A stretch of 45,713 bases of DNA, taken from assembly GCA_017694935.1 (NCBI GenBank), contig JADIME010000029.1:1-45713 (forward strand), written 5' to 3'. The DNA is from Candidatus Merdivivens pullistercoris. Its GTDB lineage: Bacteria > Bacteroidota > Bacteroidia > Bacteroidales > UBA932. The notes below the pieces were generated by a model. That model made no database searches. It was not told the origin of the DNA and saw nothing but the letters and a program-made list of their open reading frames with translations. The translations under genes and the position numbers were made by a program. Positions 16,847 to 25,873 of the stretch are shown here, in pieces; the stretch's first letter is position 1; the number at the start of each line of letters is the position of its first letter.

Positions 16847-16876
16847 GAGTCGTCAATAAAAATCTTTGTAAACAAT

Positions 16877-17746
16877 ATGGGAATAGAAAAGATAGCTGTT
16901 TCGGATATTATGGGCGATGCAGTCAAAAGGAATAAGGTATATCCGAAAGTTTTGGTGATAGCGGGAAGCGAGCCTCTCGGGAGTGCCGGCATACAGGCGG
17001 ATATCAAGGCTATTACCTGTTGCGGGGCATACGCGGCGGGAAGTGTCACATGCATTGTAAATGAAGACACTACGGCTGTCAAGGACATTTATCCGCTTCC
17101 TCCGGACTTGGTCATAGGACAGGCGGAGTCCTTTCTGTCCGATGTCGGGGCTTGTGCCATAAAGATAGGCATGCTGTTTACCGAAGAACTTATTTCCAAG
17201 GTGGCGGGACTGTTGGAAAAATACCCCGGAATACCTGCAATCGTGGATCCCGTAATGGTAAATGCCACGGGGCAGAGACTTGTGGAAATCTCCGCCATTG
17301 AAGCCTATAAAAACGAGCTATTCCCTTTGGCGAGACTGATAACTCCCAATGCACGCGAGGCGGCACTCCTGCTGGGACATGAAATGACGATGGAGTCTGC
17401 CGGAAAAGACATGGAAGAACTTTGCCGCTGGGGAAGTTCGGTCATAGTCAAGTCCATAAGACCCGACGGCAGGCAGATAGACCTGTTCAAACAGGCAGGA
17501 ACGGACGGCTGCGAGGTAATAGAAAAAGAGATGATACGTACTCCTAATGTAAACGGGACAGGCTGTACGCTGTCCTCTTCGATAGCCGCATATACGGCAA
17601 GGGGGTATTCTTTGCATGATGCCGTGCATGAGGCTGAAAAATACATAGACGGAGCCATCCGTGCCGGTTCGGAATATCTGTTCGGCAAGGGATTCGGCCC
17701 AGTGTGTCACAATTGGAGGATAACGGACGGTGGAGGAACCGTATAG
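16877..17746 (+). CDS. thiD: hydroxymethylpyrimidine / phosphomethylpyrimidine kinase
   Basis: 289 residues of the ribokinase-like ThiD family. VLVIAGSEPLGSAGIQADIKA near the N-terminus, GSVTCIVNEDTT, IKIGML, VDPVMVNATGQ and the anion-hole motif TPNVNGTGCTLSSSIAAY are all present. It phosphorylates HMP and HMP-P for thiamine synthesis or salvage. The protein has about 14 more N-terminal residues than E. coli ThiD, so Met12 (16910) is an alternative start. No other thiamine gene is adjacent. It is followed 33 bp later by an MFS transporter, so a salvage role with uptake is conceivable but unproven. Confidence 0.92.
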   Translation: MGIEKIAVSDIMGDAVKRNKVYPKVLVIAGSEPLGSAGIQADIKAITCCGAYAAGSVTCIVNEDTTAVKDIYPLPPDLVIGQAESFLSDVGACAIKIGMLFTEELISKVAGLLEKYPGIPAIVDPVMVNATGQRLVEISAIEAYKNELFPLARLITPNAREAALLLGHEMTMESAGKDMEELCRWGSSVIVKSIRPDGRQIDLFKQAGTDGCEVIEKEMIRTPNVNGTGCTLSSSIAAYTARGYSLHDAVHEAEKYIDGAIRAGSEYLFGKGFGPVCHNWRITDGGGTV

Positions 17747-17779
17747 CCCCGTCATGGCATAAACCATAATATACCAGAT

Positions 17780-18976
17780 ATGAAAGACCGTTTGGTTTCA
17801 CCGAGTTATTGTTATATACTTGCAGCGAATTTCCTGCTTTATTTCGGTTTTTACATATTGATGCCGGTGCTGCCTTTTTATCTGACCGAGGTATTCGGCC
17901 TGGGAAAAGGCGCCATAGGGACGATACTGGCATGTTATACCGTGGCTGCATTGATTGTGCGTCCTTTTTCAGGATATTTGCTGGACGCTTTTGCCCGTAA
18001 ACCGTTGTACCTGTTGGCTTTCACGGTTTTCACCTCGGTGTTCGGCCTGTACCTTGTCGCCGGTACGGTATTGCTTTTCGTGGCATTGAGGATAGTTCAC
18101 GGCCTTTCATTCGGAATGGTGACAGTGGCCGGAAACACCATAGTGATAGACATTCTCCCGTCATCCAGAAGAGGGGAAGGCATCGGATATTACGGACTTG
18201 CCAACAATATAGCGATGTCCCTCGGCCCGATGACAGGCCTGTTCCTGCATGATTACTATTCATTCACGGTGATTTTCCTGAGCGCTTTCGGATGTTGCCT
18301 TGCGGGACTGGTGATGGCTTCATTGGTAAAGACGCCGGTAAAGCCGCGGATAGAACGCGACAGTCCCATATCATTGGACAGATTCATACTGCTCAAAGGC
18401 ATCCCGGTGGGCGTAGATCTGTTGTTGATATCCATCCCATACGGTATCACTACCACGTACGTGGCCATGTATGCCAAGAGCATAGGCATAGTTTCCGGCA
18501 CCGGCCTGTTTTTTACGTTCATGGCCGCTGGAATGGCGGTTTCGAGGATGTTCTCGGGAAAACAGGTGGACCACGGTAAGATAACCCAGGTAATCATGGC
18601 CGGTATCTCGATTGTGGTATTCTGCTATGCGGGACTGTATGCCTGCGAGCTGGTTTCGCCGGTTTCCGTACATGCGGCCAAAATCCTTCTCTATTGCAGT
18701 GCGCTTTTTCTCGGCATAGGTTCAGGAATGATGTTCCCGGCGTTCAATACCATGTTCGTGAATCTCGGGCGCAATGACCAGAGGGGGACTGCGACTTCCA
18801 CTTATCTTACCTCGTGGGACGTAGGCATAGGAATCGGGCTTGTGCTCGGAGGCATGATAGGAGGGGCGTTCTCGTTTTCATACGCCTATCTGTCAGGAGC
18901 CGTGCTCTGTGCAGTGTCGCTGATGATATTCAAATTCAAGATTATACCTCATTTTCAGAAAAACAGGGTAAAATAA
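17780..18976 (+). CDS. major facilitator superfamily transporter
   Basis: 398 residues with about 12 transmembrane helices. Signs of the family are an acidic N-terminal region followed by LMPVLPFYL, loop 2-3 GYLLDAFARKPLY (motif A-like), RIVHGLSFGMVTVAGNTI in helix 4 and a symmetrical C-terminal half with ISGK/FSGKQVDHG. It resembles drug or metabolite exporters of the DHA type. It lies between thiD and the PAS protein with gaps of 33 and 13 bp, an arrangement typical of an operon. The cargo is not known; a thiamine precursor would be a guess from context. Confidence 0.88.
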   Translation: MKDRLVSPSYCYILAANFLLYFGFYILMPVLPFYLTEVFGLGKGAIGTILACYTVAALIVRPFSGYLLDAFARKPLYLLAFTVFTSVFGLYLVAGTVLLFVALRIVHGLSFGMVTVAGNTIVIDILPSSRRGEGIGYYGLANNIAMSLGPMTGLFLHDYYSFTVIFLSAFGCCLAGLVMASLVKTPVKPRIERDSPISLDRFILLKGIPVGVDLLLISIPYGITTTYVAMYAKSIGIVSGTGLFFTFMAAGMAVSRMFSGKQVDHGKITQVIMAGISIVVFCYAGLYACELVSPVSVHAAKILLYCSALFLGIGSGMMFPAFNTMFVNLGRNDQRGTATSTYLTSWDVGIGIGLVLGGMIGGAFSFSYAYLSGAVLCAVSLMIFKFKIIPHFQKNRVK

Positions 18977-18989
18977 AACGATTACAGTT

Positions 18990-19322
18990 ATGGACTACAA
19001 GTGGTATGAAGAAATGAACTGCGCCGTCACGGTATGCGATAATGACGGAAATATCATTTTCATGAACAGGAAATCGCGCGATACTTTCGCGGAAGGTACC
19101 GACAGGCTGGTAGGAAGTAATCTTAGAGCCTGTCATTCAGACCGTTCATGGGATACGATACAGAGACTTCTCAAAACCGGGGGGACAAATTCGTATACCA
19201 TACACAAGAAAGGCGTGAAGAAGATGATTTACCAGACGGCATGGTTCGAAAACGGCAAAGTCATGGGGCTTGTGGAGATTTCCATGGTCATTCCGGAAGA
19301 GATGCCTCATTACGAGAGATGA
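18990..19322 (+). CDS. stand-alone PAS-domain protein
   Basis: 110 residues forming one PAS fold: MNCAVTVCDNDGNIIFMNRKSRDTF (first strands), LVGSNLRACH (helix), then TYTIHKKGVKKMIYQTAWFENGKVMGLVEISM (closing strands). No output domain follows, so it would sense a ligand or redox state and act through another protein. It is the last gene after thiD and the MFS gene (13-bp gap). Its final 35 bp overlap the end of the convergent AraC-type gene, so the two transcripts are antisense at their 3' ends. The ligand is unknown; Cys and His in the LRACHSD segment deserve attention. Confidence 0.8.
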   Translation: MDYKWYEEMNCAVTVCDNDGNIIFMNRKSRDTFAEGTDRLVGSNLRACHSDRSWDTIQRLLKTGGTNSYTIHKKGVKKMIYQTAWFENGKVMGLVEISMVIPEEMPHYER

Positions 19323-20127
19323 TTTTATTGGCACGGATGAACTGTTTCGGTGTTTTTCCTGTATGTTTCCGGAAAAATGTCCCGAAATGCGACGGGGTGG
19401 AAAATGACAGTTCGTATGCGACTTGGTAGATCGTCATTTTCCCTTCCCTGAGCAGTTTCATGGCTTCGAGCAAGGTATATTCCTCTATCCATCCCGATGC
19501 GCTGCGCCCTGTCTCCTTTGAGACGAGCGTTGAAAGATATTTGGGCGTTATCCCGAGCCTGCGGGCATAGAAAGGGATTTTCCTCTCGGCCTTGAAGTTG
19601 CTTTCCACGTCGGCAAGGAACCTGTCCGTAAGGTACTTCTTTTTTGAACTCTGTTTCTTTTCCTGCTCGTTCAGGAAGATGTTGCATGCCTCGTAAAAAA
19701 GGATGTTCAGATAGTTTTTCAGGATGGGCACCTGGTAAATATTGTCATTTTCGTGTTGGAAACTTTTTAAGTAATGTCCGATGAAACGGCACATTATGTA
19801 TTTTTCCTCGGGTATTCTCCTGCATGGCTCTTCATCGTAGATAGTTTTCAGCGAATAGACATGTTTCAATTCGTCTATCGGCAGCAGGTCAAGGCGGATG
19901 CTGTATATGTCCGCCCTGAAGTCCTTGGAGCATCCGGCTATCCGGTATTGCTTTCCCGGCCCTATCGTTATGAAGATTTTTTCGTATATGTAAAAAGTAC
20001 GTGTCTCCAGTTCTATTTCCGCCTTGCCGCTTGTGCATATAATGATACATACGTGGTCGCTGCCTGTCTTGCAGGCTTCATCGGGGTTTTGACTGTATGA
20101 AAAAAAAGACTGGATAATGTTTTCCAT
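19288..20127 (-). CDS. AraC-family transcriptional regulator
   Basis: 279 residues. The N-terminal cupin-like sensor (about 20-160) contains CIIICTSGKAEIELETRTF and KIFITIGPGKQYRIAG. Two helix-turn-helix units follow (about 175-275): FYARRLGITPKYLSTLVSKETGRS, then YQVAYELSFSTPSHFGTFFRKHTGKTPKQF, the AraC signature. It is divergent from a DUF4988/PCMD lipoprotein gene across 159 bp with inverted repeats that could be its operators. Its 3' end overlaps the convergent PAS gene by 35 bp. The inducer is unknown; a carbohydrate-linked signal would fit the neighbour. Confidence 0.93.
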   Translation of the reverse strand: MENIIQSFFSYSQNPDEACKTGSDHVCIIICTSGKAEIELETRTFYIYEKIFITIGPGKQYRIAGCSKDFRADIYSIRLDLLPIDELKHVYSLKTIYDEEPCRRIPEEKYIMCRFIGHYLKSFQHENDNIYQVPILKNYLNILFYEACNIFLNEQEKKQSSKKKYLTDRFLADVESNFKAERKIPFYARRLGITPKYLSTLVSKETGRSASGWIEEYTLLEAMKLLREGKMTIYQVAYELSFSTPSHFGTFFRKHTGKTPKQFIRANKIISRNEASLPE

Positions 20128-20158
20128 ATTACTTTGTCGCCCTGTTGATAATCCGTTT

Positions 20159-20244
20159 TTATCCTATCGGATGCAAAATAGGAAAATCGTGATATTTTAT
20201 GCGGAAATTATGATATTTTGAATAGGATAATTGCTCTTTCTTTG
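20159..20244 (+). promoter_or_regulatory. operator/promoter region of the DUF4988 lipoprotein gene
   Basis: TTATCCTAT (20159-20167) and ATAGGATAA (20222-20230) form a perfect 9-bp inverted pair 54 bp apart. Between them lie an ATAGGAAAA half-match and two direct TGATATTTT copies. TTTG at 20217-20220 and TTTCTTTG at 20237-20244 approximate -33 and -7 boxes. This is the likely binding region of the divergent AraC-type regulator. Confidence 0.45.
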
Positions 20245-20286
20245 CACACCTGAAAAATTGAGAGAATTGTTTAAATTTAGTATTTT

Positions 20287-22194
20287 ATGAGTGTTTTATG
20301 TATTTGCCGCAAGTTTTTGTGCGTTGCGGCATCGTTAGCCATGGCGGTTAGCGTAAATTCATGTTTTGACGATTCAGCGTTGAAAAATTCAATCGACGAT
20401 TTGAAAGACCGTGTTGAAGCCCTGGAAAATTTCCAGAAACAGGTTCAGGGCGACATTGCGTCCCTTCAGGAAATCATTGCGAAACTCCAGTCGTCCGTTA
20501 CCGTGAACAACGTGGTCGAGACGGAAAACGGTTATACAATCAACTTTTCTGACGGAACCTCCGTCACCATCAGCAACGGCAAGGACGGCATGACACCTCC
20601 GTCCATAACCGTGGTTGAAGAAGGAGGCACATATTACTGGGCATACGAGAACGCGGACGGCACGACAGAGTTCATCTTCGACGGCGACGGCAACAAGATA
20701 CCGGTGACCGGCGAAGCCCCTCAGGTACGAATCAATGAGGAGACGGGCAACTGGGAGATTTCCACAGACGGAGGACAGAATTGGGAAGACACCGAAGTCA
20801 AGGCCGAGGGAAGCGACGGGGATTCGTTCTTCTCGGATGTTACTGTAGATGACGACTATGTAAATATTACCCTGAAAGACGGATCGGTAATAAAGGTGCC
20901 GAGAACCAAGGAACTGAGTTTCGTCTTCGCCGCCTCGGATGTGCTGTATTTTTCAGCGGGTGAAACGCTGTCGATAGGTTATACAATGAGCGGCGAGAGC
21001 AGTGTCACCATAACCAAGCCTGACGGATGGCGTGCCTCGATAGAAGGGGACAGATTCGTGATAACGGCTCCTGCCGCGGAAAACATATACGCCGAGACAA
21101 GCGGTACGGTCAGCGTGATCCTCTTCGCTTCCAACGGCCAGAGTTTCATGGCCGATGTGAAAGTGGAAGTTGTTGAAATCCCCGCTCCTGAAGTGGATTT
21201 GTGGAACAATACGGCAGTATTCATGTTCCCTTATTCCGAGACAGCCCAAGTATACTATAGGGAGGCAGGTACGGATGAATGGAACCGGGCCGCAAATGAA
21301 GGCAACGGCAGATTCGTATTCGAACCGGTATGGAACAGCTCCAAGAATGACGCTTCTTTGAGCGTGTACAGTCTTGAAGAGGGGACTGGCATATTTGCCG
21401 GCAATGATTATGAGGTTGAAGTACGTGAAGATGCCGGTGTGGCTTATACTTGTTCTTTCTCTGCCGCTGAAGGCGATAAGATCCCTAACGGCGACATGTC
21501 CGCATGGTCAATGAAGAGCGGAAATCTTCCTTATCCTAATGCCGAGGGCGAAAGTTTCTGGGACAGCGGAAACAACTCGATGGCCGCGACGCTCGGAAAT
21601 TACCTCTGTGTAGAGGACACTGAAACTCCTGGAGTCGCCTATCTTACAGCCAATTTGGTTTTTGGGTCGGTGTTTGCTCCTGGCAATATGTATGTCGGTG
21701 ATTTTACAATGTCCGGCGTGATGGGTACTGCCAATTTCGGCAAGGTCTACAACTGGACTGCAAGGCCAAAGTCATTGTCCGTGACATACAAGGCATCTGT
21801 GGGTACTATTGACAAGAAAGGCTCGGAGGATCCTGACGGTGATGCATACGAAGGGAAACAGGATACATCCCGTATCTATGCGGTAGTAATAGACTGGAAC
21901 AAGCAGCACGGGGTTACTTCCGGGATAGGTACCCCTACCGGCATGTGGGATCCTGCAACGGCGACGAGCCTTGAAGAAGGCGCGATTATAGGCTATGCAA
22001 TGTTGGACATCACGGCTTCACAGGCTGATTTTACCACAGTCGAGATACCTTTCGTATGGTACGATACCGAGGCCAAGCCGGCCGAAGGCAATTACTCGGT
22101 AGTGATTTCATGTGCGACGAGCAAGCGCGGAGACTATCTTACCGGCTGCTCCACGAATAAATTGTGGGTAGACAATTTCGAATGGGCTTATTAG
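20287..22194 (+). CDS. DUF4988 / PCMD-type surface lipoprotein
   Basis: 635 residues. A lipoprotein signal ends VNSC (Cys about 20). A coiled coil (about 25-65, LKDRVEALENFQKQVQGDIASLQ) and repeated NGKDG-type beta segments follow, as in DUF4988 proteins. Middle Ig-like or BACON-like strands occupy about 200-390. The C-terminal 230 residues (NGDMSAW through LWVDNFEWAY) match the PCMD putative carbohydrate-metabolism domain. It is probably anchored to the outer membrane and binds glycans or other envelope targets. No SusC/SusD pair is nearby. Expression is probably controlled by the divergent AraC gene. The function is not established. Confidence 0.8.
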   Translation: MSVLCICRKFLCVAASLAMAVSVNSCFDDSALKNSIDDLKDRVEALENFQKQVQGDIASLQEIIAKLQSSVTVNNVVETENGYTINFSDGTSVTISNGKDGMTPPSITVVEEGGTYYWAYENADGTTEFIFDGDGNKIPVTGEAPQVRINEETGNWEISTDGGQNWEDTEVKAEGSDGDSFFSDVTVDDDYVNITLKDGSVIKVPRTKELSFVFAASDVLYFSAGETLSIGYTMSGESSVTITKPDGWRASIEGDRFVITAPAAENIYAETSGTVSVILFASNGQSFMADVKVEVVEIPAPEVDLWNNTAVFMFPYSETAQVYYREAGTDEWNRAANEGNGRFVFEPVWNSSKNDASLSVYSLEEGTGIFAGNDYEVEVREDAGVAYTCSFSAAEGDKIPNGDMSAWSMKSGNLPYPNAEGESFWDSGNNSMAATLGNYLCVEDTETPGVAYLTANLVFGSVFAPGNMYVGDFTMSGVMGTANFGKVYNWTARPKSLSVTYKASVGTIDKKGSEDPDGDAYEGKQDTSRIYAVVIDWNKQHGVTSGIGTPTGMWDPATATSLEEGAIIGYAMLDITASQADFTTVEIPFVWYDTEAKPAEGNYSVVISCATSKRGDYLTGCSTNKLWVDNFEWAY

Positions 22195-22246
22195 AGACTG
22201 TTTTGAAAATTTTCAAGAGGGGATCATCCTCATCCTAAAAACAACA

Positions 22247-22289
22247 GGCCGGACAAAATGATTTGTTTGACAATTCATCTTGTCCGGCC
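22247..22289. terminator. bidirectional terminator between DUF4988 gene and slyD
   Basis: GGCCGGACAAAATGA (22247-22261) pairs with TTCATCTTGTCCGGCC (22274-22289), about 14 bp with one mismatch and a 12-nt loop. It lies between two convergent genes and has a TTGTTATTT tract on the plus-strand side. Confidence 0.7.
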
Positions 22290-22326
22290 TTGTTATTTGA
22301 AATCAGTTTTCCAGATAGCCAGCTTC

Positions 22327-22923
22327 TTAGTTTTCACATCCGCCGCAGCATCCGCCGTTGCCGCATGAGCCTCCTTCTTCGTCGCCGCAACCGCAGCTTT
22401 CGTCCGAACACCCTCCGCAGCATCCGCCGCAACCGTGGTTTGCAAATTCCCCGTGAAGCCCTTCTGTAAGTTCTTTGTCCGTGGCTTCGCGCACTCCTGC
22501 AACTTCAACGGCAAAATTCAACGTCTTGCCCGCCATAGGGTGGTTGAAGTCCATTACAACCATGTCCGGTCTGATTTCAACGACTTTGCCGCGCATTACC
22601 TGTCCGCGGTCGTTCATCATCGGTATCATGTTGCCTATGAAAAGTATGTCTTCGCGGACAACGCCGTCGCTCTCGAATATCTTCTTAGGCAGCTCCACTA
22701 TCGCTTCCGGTTCAGATACGCCGTATCCTTCTTCCGGGGTGAGGGTGAACTCCACTTTGTCCCCTACGGTCTTTCCGTCAAGGTTGGCCTCGAATTTGGG
22801 AAGGAGCATGCCTTTTCCGAAGATAAATTCAAGCGGTTTTTCCGGAGTGGTCTTGTCTGCCACCTGCCCGTCTACTGTAAGTGTGTAGTGTACAGAAACT
22901 ACTGCATCTTTTGAAATTTTCAT
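22327..22923 (-). CDS. slyD: FKBP-type peptidyl-prolyl isomerase, SlyD-like
   Basis: 198 residues. The FKBP core is interrupted by an insert-in-flap domain: VSVHYTLTVDGQVADKTTPEKPLEFIFGKGMLLPKFEANLDG, then TLTPEEGYG, then NHPMAGKTLNF. This is the SlyD layout. The tail (about 155-198) is rich in Cys, Gly and Asp (GCGGCCGGCSDESCGCGDE), a metal-binding extension as in SlyD, which delivers nickel and helps folding. It is the last gene of a probable operon with tldE, tldD and a DUF2400 gene (24-bp gap to tldE), and ends before a strong shared terminator. Confidence 0.92.
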   Translation of the reverse strand: MKISKDAVVSVHYTLTVDGQVADKTTPEKPLEFIFGKGMLLPKFEANLDGKTVGDKVEFTLTPEEGYGVSEPEAIVELPKKIFESDGVVREDILFIGNMIPMMNDRGQVMRGKVVEIRPDMVVMDFNHPMAGKTLNFAVEVAGVREATDKELTEGLHGEFANHGCGGCCGGCSDESCGCGDEEGGSCGNGGCCGGCEN

Positions 22924-22947
22924 ATTGTTTTAAAATTAATGTATTGA

Positions 22948-24333
22948 TTATCCGTTAAAATCCACATCCCCGAAAGCGAGGGTCGGAGTCCTCCACCGCG
23001 TTCCCCTGAGTGGATCGTTTCCGGCGAACAGGGATTTTGCCCACAGGGAGAGGATGTCCCCGGTTATGAGCATTTCGCTTACAGGATAAAGTATTTCCCC
23101 GTTTTCAAAGCGGAAACCTTCAATGCCGAAAGAGAATGCCCCGGTTACGGGGTTGGAATTCCCTCCGTTAAAGCCAGTGACGAGGATTCCCGAGCCGAGC
23201 CGTTTCAATAAGCGGCTTAGGCATTGCTCCGTGTCCGGTGGCAGTGTGTTTTCTCCATTGTCCGTACATTGCCGGTTTTGCTGTGAAACAGTTCGGTCGA
23301 AAGCCGATACGGACGGGCGTGAAGGGGATTCCACGGTCTGGGGCATGCCGAGTTTCCGTGATGCGTAAGAATTGATGAAGTACATCCCGACAGTCCCGTT
23401 GTGTATGATGTCACAGTCTTTTGTCGCAACCCCCTCCGAATCGAAAAGCCTCGAACCCGGTGCACCTTTGACATGCGGGCGGTCTGTTATGGACAGCCAT
23501 TCCGGGAAAACCTGCTTTCCGAGGGTGCCGGTAAGGAACGAGTTGTGCTGCTGTATGGCCATTCCGTGCAATGCCATGATTATGGGAGCGAAAAGTTTGG
23601 AAGAGACGGTGTTTTCCACAACGAGGTTGTATTTCCCGCTTTTTATTTTCCTTGGGTCGAGTCTCGACTTTGCACGTTCCAATGCCTTCGCAGCGCAGTC
23701 TTTGTATCTCAACGAACCGAGCATTGGCGAGGCATCCCAATAATATCCGCTCGCCCTTGAATGACCTTTGCCTTTTACAGTGATTTCGGAAGAAACCGCG
23801 TATGTGGTTTCATAATTAAATCCTGTGAATCCTTGGGTGTCGGCTATCAGTGTACCGTCTTCCTGGTCGGAAAATTCTATTTCGGACGAGACGGTATCCT
23901 CTTTTATCGCTTCCGCGCATTCTATCGCCATGCTCCTTTTTTCTTCCGGGGATACCGTGTCGAATCCGGGATCGTCCGTCCCCATTTCATCGCCGGAGGT
24001 TTTCCCTTTGTAATACAATTCAGGGTCAGGCAGCCCCCTTGCCTCGTCGGGAGCAAGCATGCGTACAGTTTCCACGCTTGATTTGAGGAAACTTTTCAAT
24101 TCTTCCGGATCGAATCTGTTGGTGGAAAAATTGCCGTATCTCCCGTCGGCGAAGATGTGGAAATACAATGACCTGTCCGCCGAATGCACAAGTTTGTCGA
24201 ATTCCTTGTCCAGTACGGAGTATGTGGACATTACGCTTTTGTTCAGGCACACTTTCGCCGCCGTTGCCCCTGCATCCAGTGCATAACGCAGGGAGTCCAG
24301 TGCTATTTCATATTCTTTATCGGTGATTCTCAT
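22948..24333 (-). CDS. tldE: TldE/PmbA-family protein
   Basis: 461 residues of the TldD/PmbA family without the zinc motif. The N-terminal half carries the YEIALDSLRYALDAGA helix and RSLYFHIFADGRYGNFSTNRFD; the C-terminal half carries HVKGAPGSRLFDSEGVATKDCDIIHNGTVGMYFINSYASRKLGM and the GGNSNPVTGAFSFGIEGFRFENGEI ending typical of PmbA. In E. coli TldE pairs with TldD as a heterodimeric protease that clips unfolded peptides and leader peptides. It lies 57 bp downstream of tldD, so the pair is complete. Several residues around 340-375 (SRPSVSAFDRTVSQQNRQ) look like a lineage-specific insert. Confidence 0.93.
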   Translation of the reverse strand: MRITDKEYEIALDSLRYALDAGATAAKVCLNKSVMSTYSVLDKEFDKLVHSADRSLYFHIFADGRYGNFSTNRFDPEELKSFLKSSVETVRMLAPDEARGLPDPELYYKGKTSGDEMGTDDPGFDTVSPEEKRSMAIECAEAIKEDTVSSEIEFSDQEDGTLIADTQGFTGFNYETTYAVSSEITVKGKGHSRASGYYWDASPMLGSLRYKDCAAKALERAKSRLDPRKIKSGKYNLVVENTVSSKLFAPIIMALHGMAIQQHNSFLTGTLGKQVFPEWLSITDRPHVKGAPGSRLFDSEGVATKDCDIIHNGTVGMYFINSYASRKLGMPQTVESPSRPSVSAFDRTVSQQNRQCTDNGENTLPPDTEQCLSRLLKRLGSGILVTGFNGGNSNPVTGAFSFGIEGFRFENGEILYPVSEMLITGDILSLWAKSLFAGNDPLRGTRWRTPTLAFGDVDFNG

Positions 24334-24390
24334 CGTTTTCAGTGTCTGTTACAATAAATCTTTGATGCCGGGCTTGTAGTTTTTGCCCGT

Positions 24391-25830
24391 TTATGCATTT
24401 CCTCCGACCGTAAGTGACTTTACCAATACGGTAGGTATTCCGCATGTGACAACGCAACTCTGGTCTTTTCCGCATACCCATGCCCCGTTGTCTATTTTCA
24501 GGTCATTGCCTACGGCAACTATGTCCGAAAGGGCCTTGGGTCCGTTCCCGATGATGTTTATATCCTTGATCGGCGCGGTCAGTTTCCCGTTTTCAATGAG
24601 TTTCCCGCTCTTTACATAGAAAGTGAAATCGCCTTCGCCGATTTTAACCTGGCCGTTGCTGAAATCATCCACATATATGCCGTGTCTTACTTCGGCGATG
24701 ATGTCTTCAGGATTGCAGCCACTGTTTTCCATGTAGGTGGAACGCATGCGCGGGATGGGAGGGAAGCGGAATGATTCTCTCCGTCCGTTTCCGGTGGGCG
24801 CAGTCTTGAAATGCGCCGCGCTTATCCTGTCGTGCAGGAACGATTCGAGCCTGCCGGAACGTACCATGTAGGTTTTCTGTCCCGGAACCCCTTCATCGTC
24901 CACATTCACGGAACCCCGGTTATATGCAAGGGTGCCGTCGTCCACTACGTTGATGGCGGGATTGCATATCATTTTTCCGAATTGTTCGGAAAATATGGAT
25001 TGTTTCTTGCGGATGAAATCTGCTTCGAATGCATGTCCTATCGCTTCGTGGAGCAGGATGCCGCTGCCTCCGGAGCCCATCACTACCGGCATTTCCCCTC
25101 CTTTCGGCCTTATTGCGCTGAAACGTTCGTCGATGCCTTTGACCGTGTCATCGGCTACTTCATCAATCAGGCTGGCGGAAAGCAGGTCGAATCCCATGCG
25201 GAAACTTCTTGATGCAGAGTTGGTCTCGGTGTTTCCGGACTTGTCCTGGAATATGGCCGACGCGGTCACGGAAGTCAATGGCCGGGAGTCGAAAGTAAGT
25301 TGTCCGAGCGAGTTGTACATCATTATTGTCGAGAACGAGTCCGCTATCTTTGCAAGTACCTTGATTACTCTTTCATCGCTTTCGGATATCCTGTCACCGA
25401 GACGTTTCAGCAGCGGAAGCCGTTGTCTTGCACCGAACTTTTCCAGACTTGCCACCGACCAGTAATGCTTTCCCGGGGTACGGTCTTTCAAAAGCCCGTC
25501 CGAGAATGCATAGCCCGGATCGGTTCCCGACGGGCTGTCGGCAATCATTGCCGCGTTCATTGCCGCCCTGCGCATGTCTTCCCATTCGGTGCTTTCGGTG
25601 TATGCATAACCTGTTTTTTCTCCTTTAAGCACTCTGATGCCCATGCCGTAGTCGATATGGCTTCCTCCGGAGTTCACTTCCCCGTCGCGCATGGATATTT
25701 CATTGTATATGGTGTGTTCGAAATACAGGTCGGCGAAATCCCCTCCTTTCGAAAGGGCCAATGCCGTAAGTTCCTTCAGATTGTCTTCCGTTACCTTGAA
25801 ATGCTCCAAATATGTTGTCCTGTCGTCCAT
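24391..25830 (-). CDS. tldD: TldD metalloprotease subunit
   Basis: About 479 residues from the ATG at 25830 (MDDRTTYLEHFK); 25857 is an alternative. The active-site motif HEAIGH lies in GSGGSGILLHEAIGHAFEAD, supplying the zinc ligands and catalytic Glu, followed by SVNVDDEGVPGQKTYMV and RMRSTYMENSG. With TldE it forms a peptidase for small or unfolded polypeptides. It sits 43 or 17 bp after the DUF2400 gene and before tldE. Upstream in-frame codons overlap that DUF2400 gene's coding sequence, so the longest frame is not used. Confidence 0.94.
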   Translation of the reverse strand: MDDRTTYLEHFKVTEDNLKELTALALSKGGDFADLYFEHTIYNEISMRDGEVNSGGSHIDYGMGIRVLKGEKTGYAYTESTEWEDMRRAAMNAAMIADSPSGTDPGYAFSDGLLKDRTPGKHYWSVASLEKFGARQRLPLLKRLGDRISESDERVIKVLAKIADSFSTIMMYNSLGQLTFDSRPLTSVTASAIFQDKSGNTETNSASRSFRMGFDLLSASLIDEVADDTVKGIDERFSAIRPKGGEMPVVMGSGGSGILLHEAIGHAFEADFIRKKQSIFSEQFGKMICNPAINVVDDGTLAYNRGSVNVDDEGVPGQKTYMVRSGRLESFLHDRISAAHFKTAPTGNGRRESFRFPPIPRMRSTYMENSGCNPEDIIAEVRHGIYVDDFSNGQVKIGEGDFTFYVKSGKLIENGKLTAPIKDINIIGNGPKALSDIVAVGNDLKIDNGAWVCGKDQSCVVTCGIPTVLVKSLTVGGNA

Positions 25831-25873
25831 TTTACGATGTCTGTTTTCTTTCGTCATGCATTTTTCCGGCATT

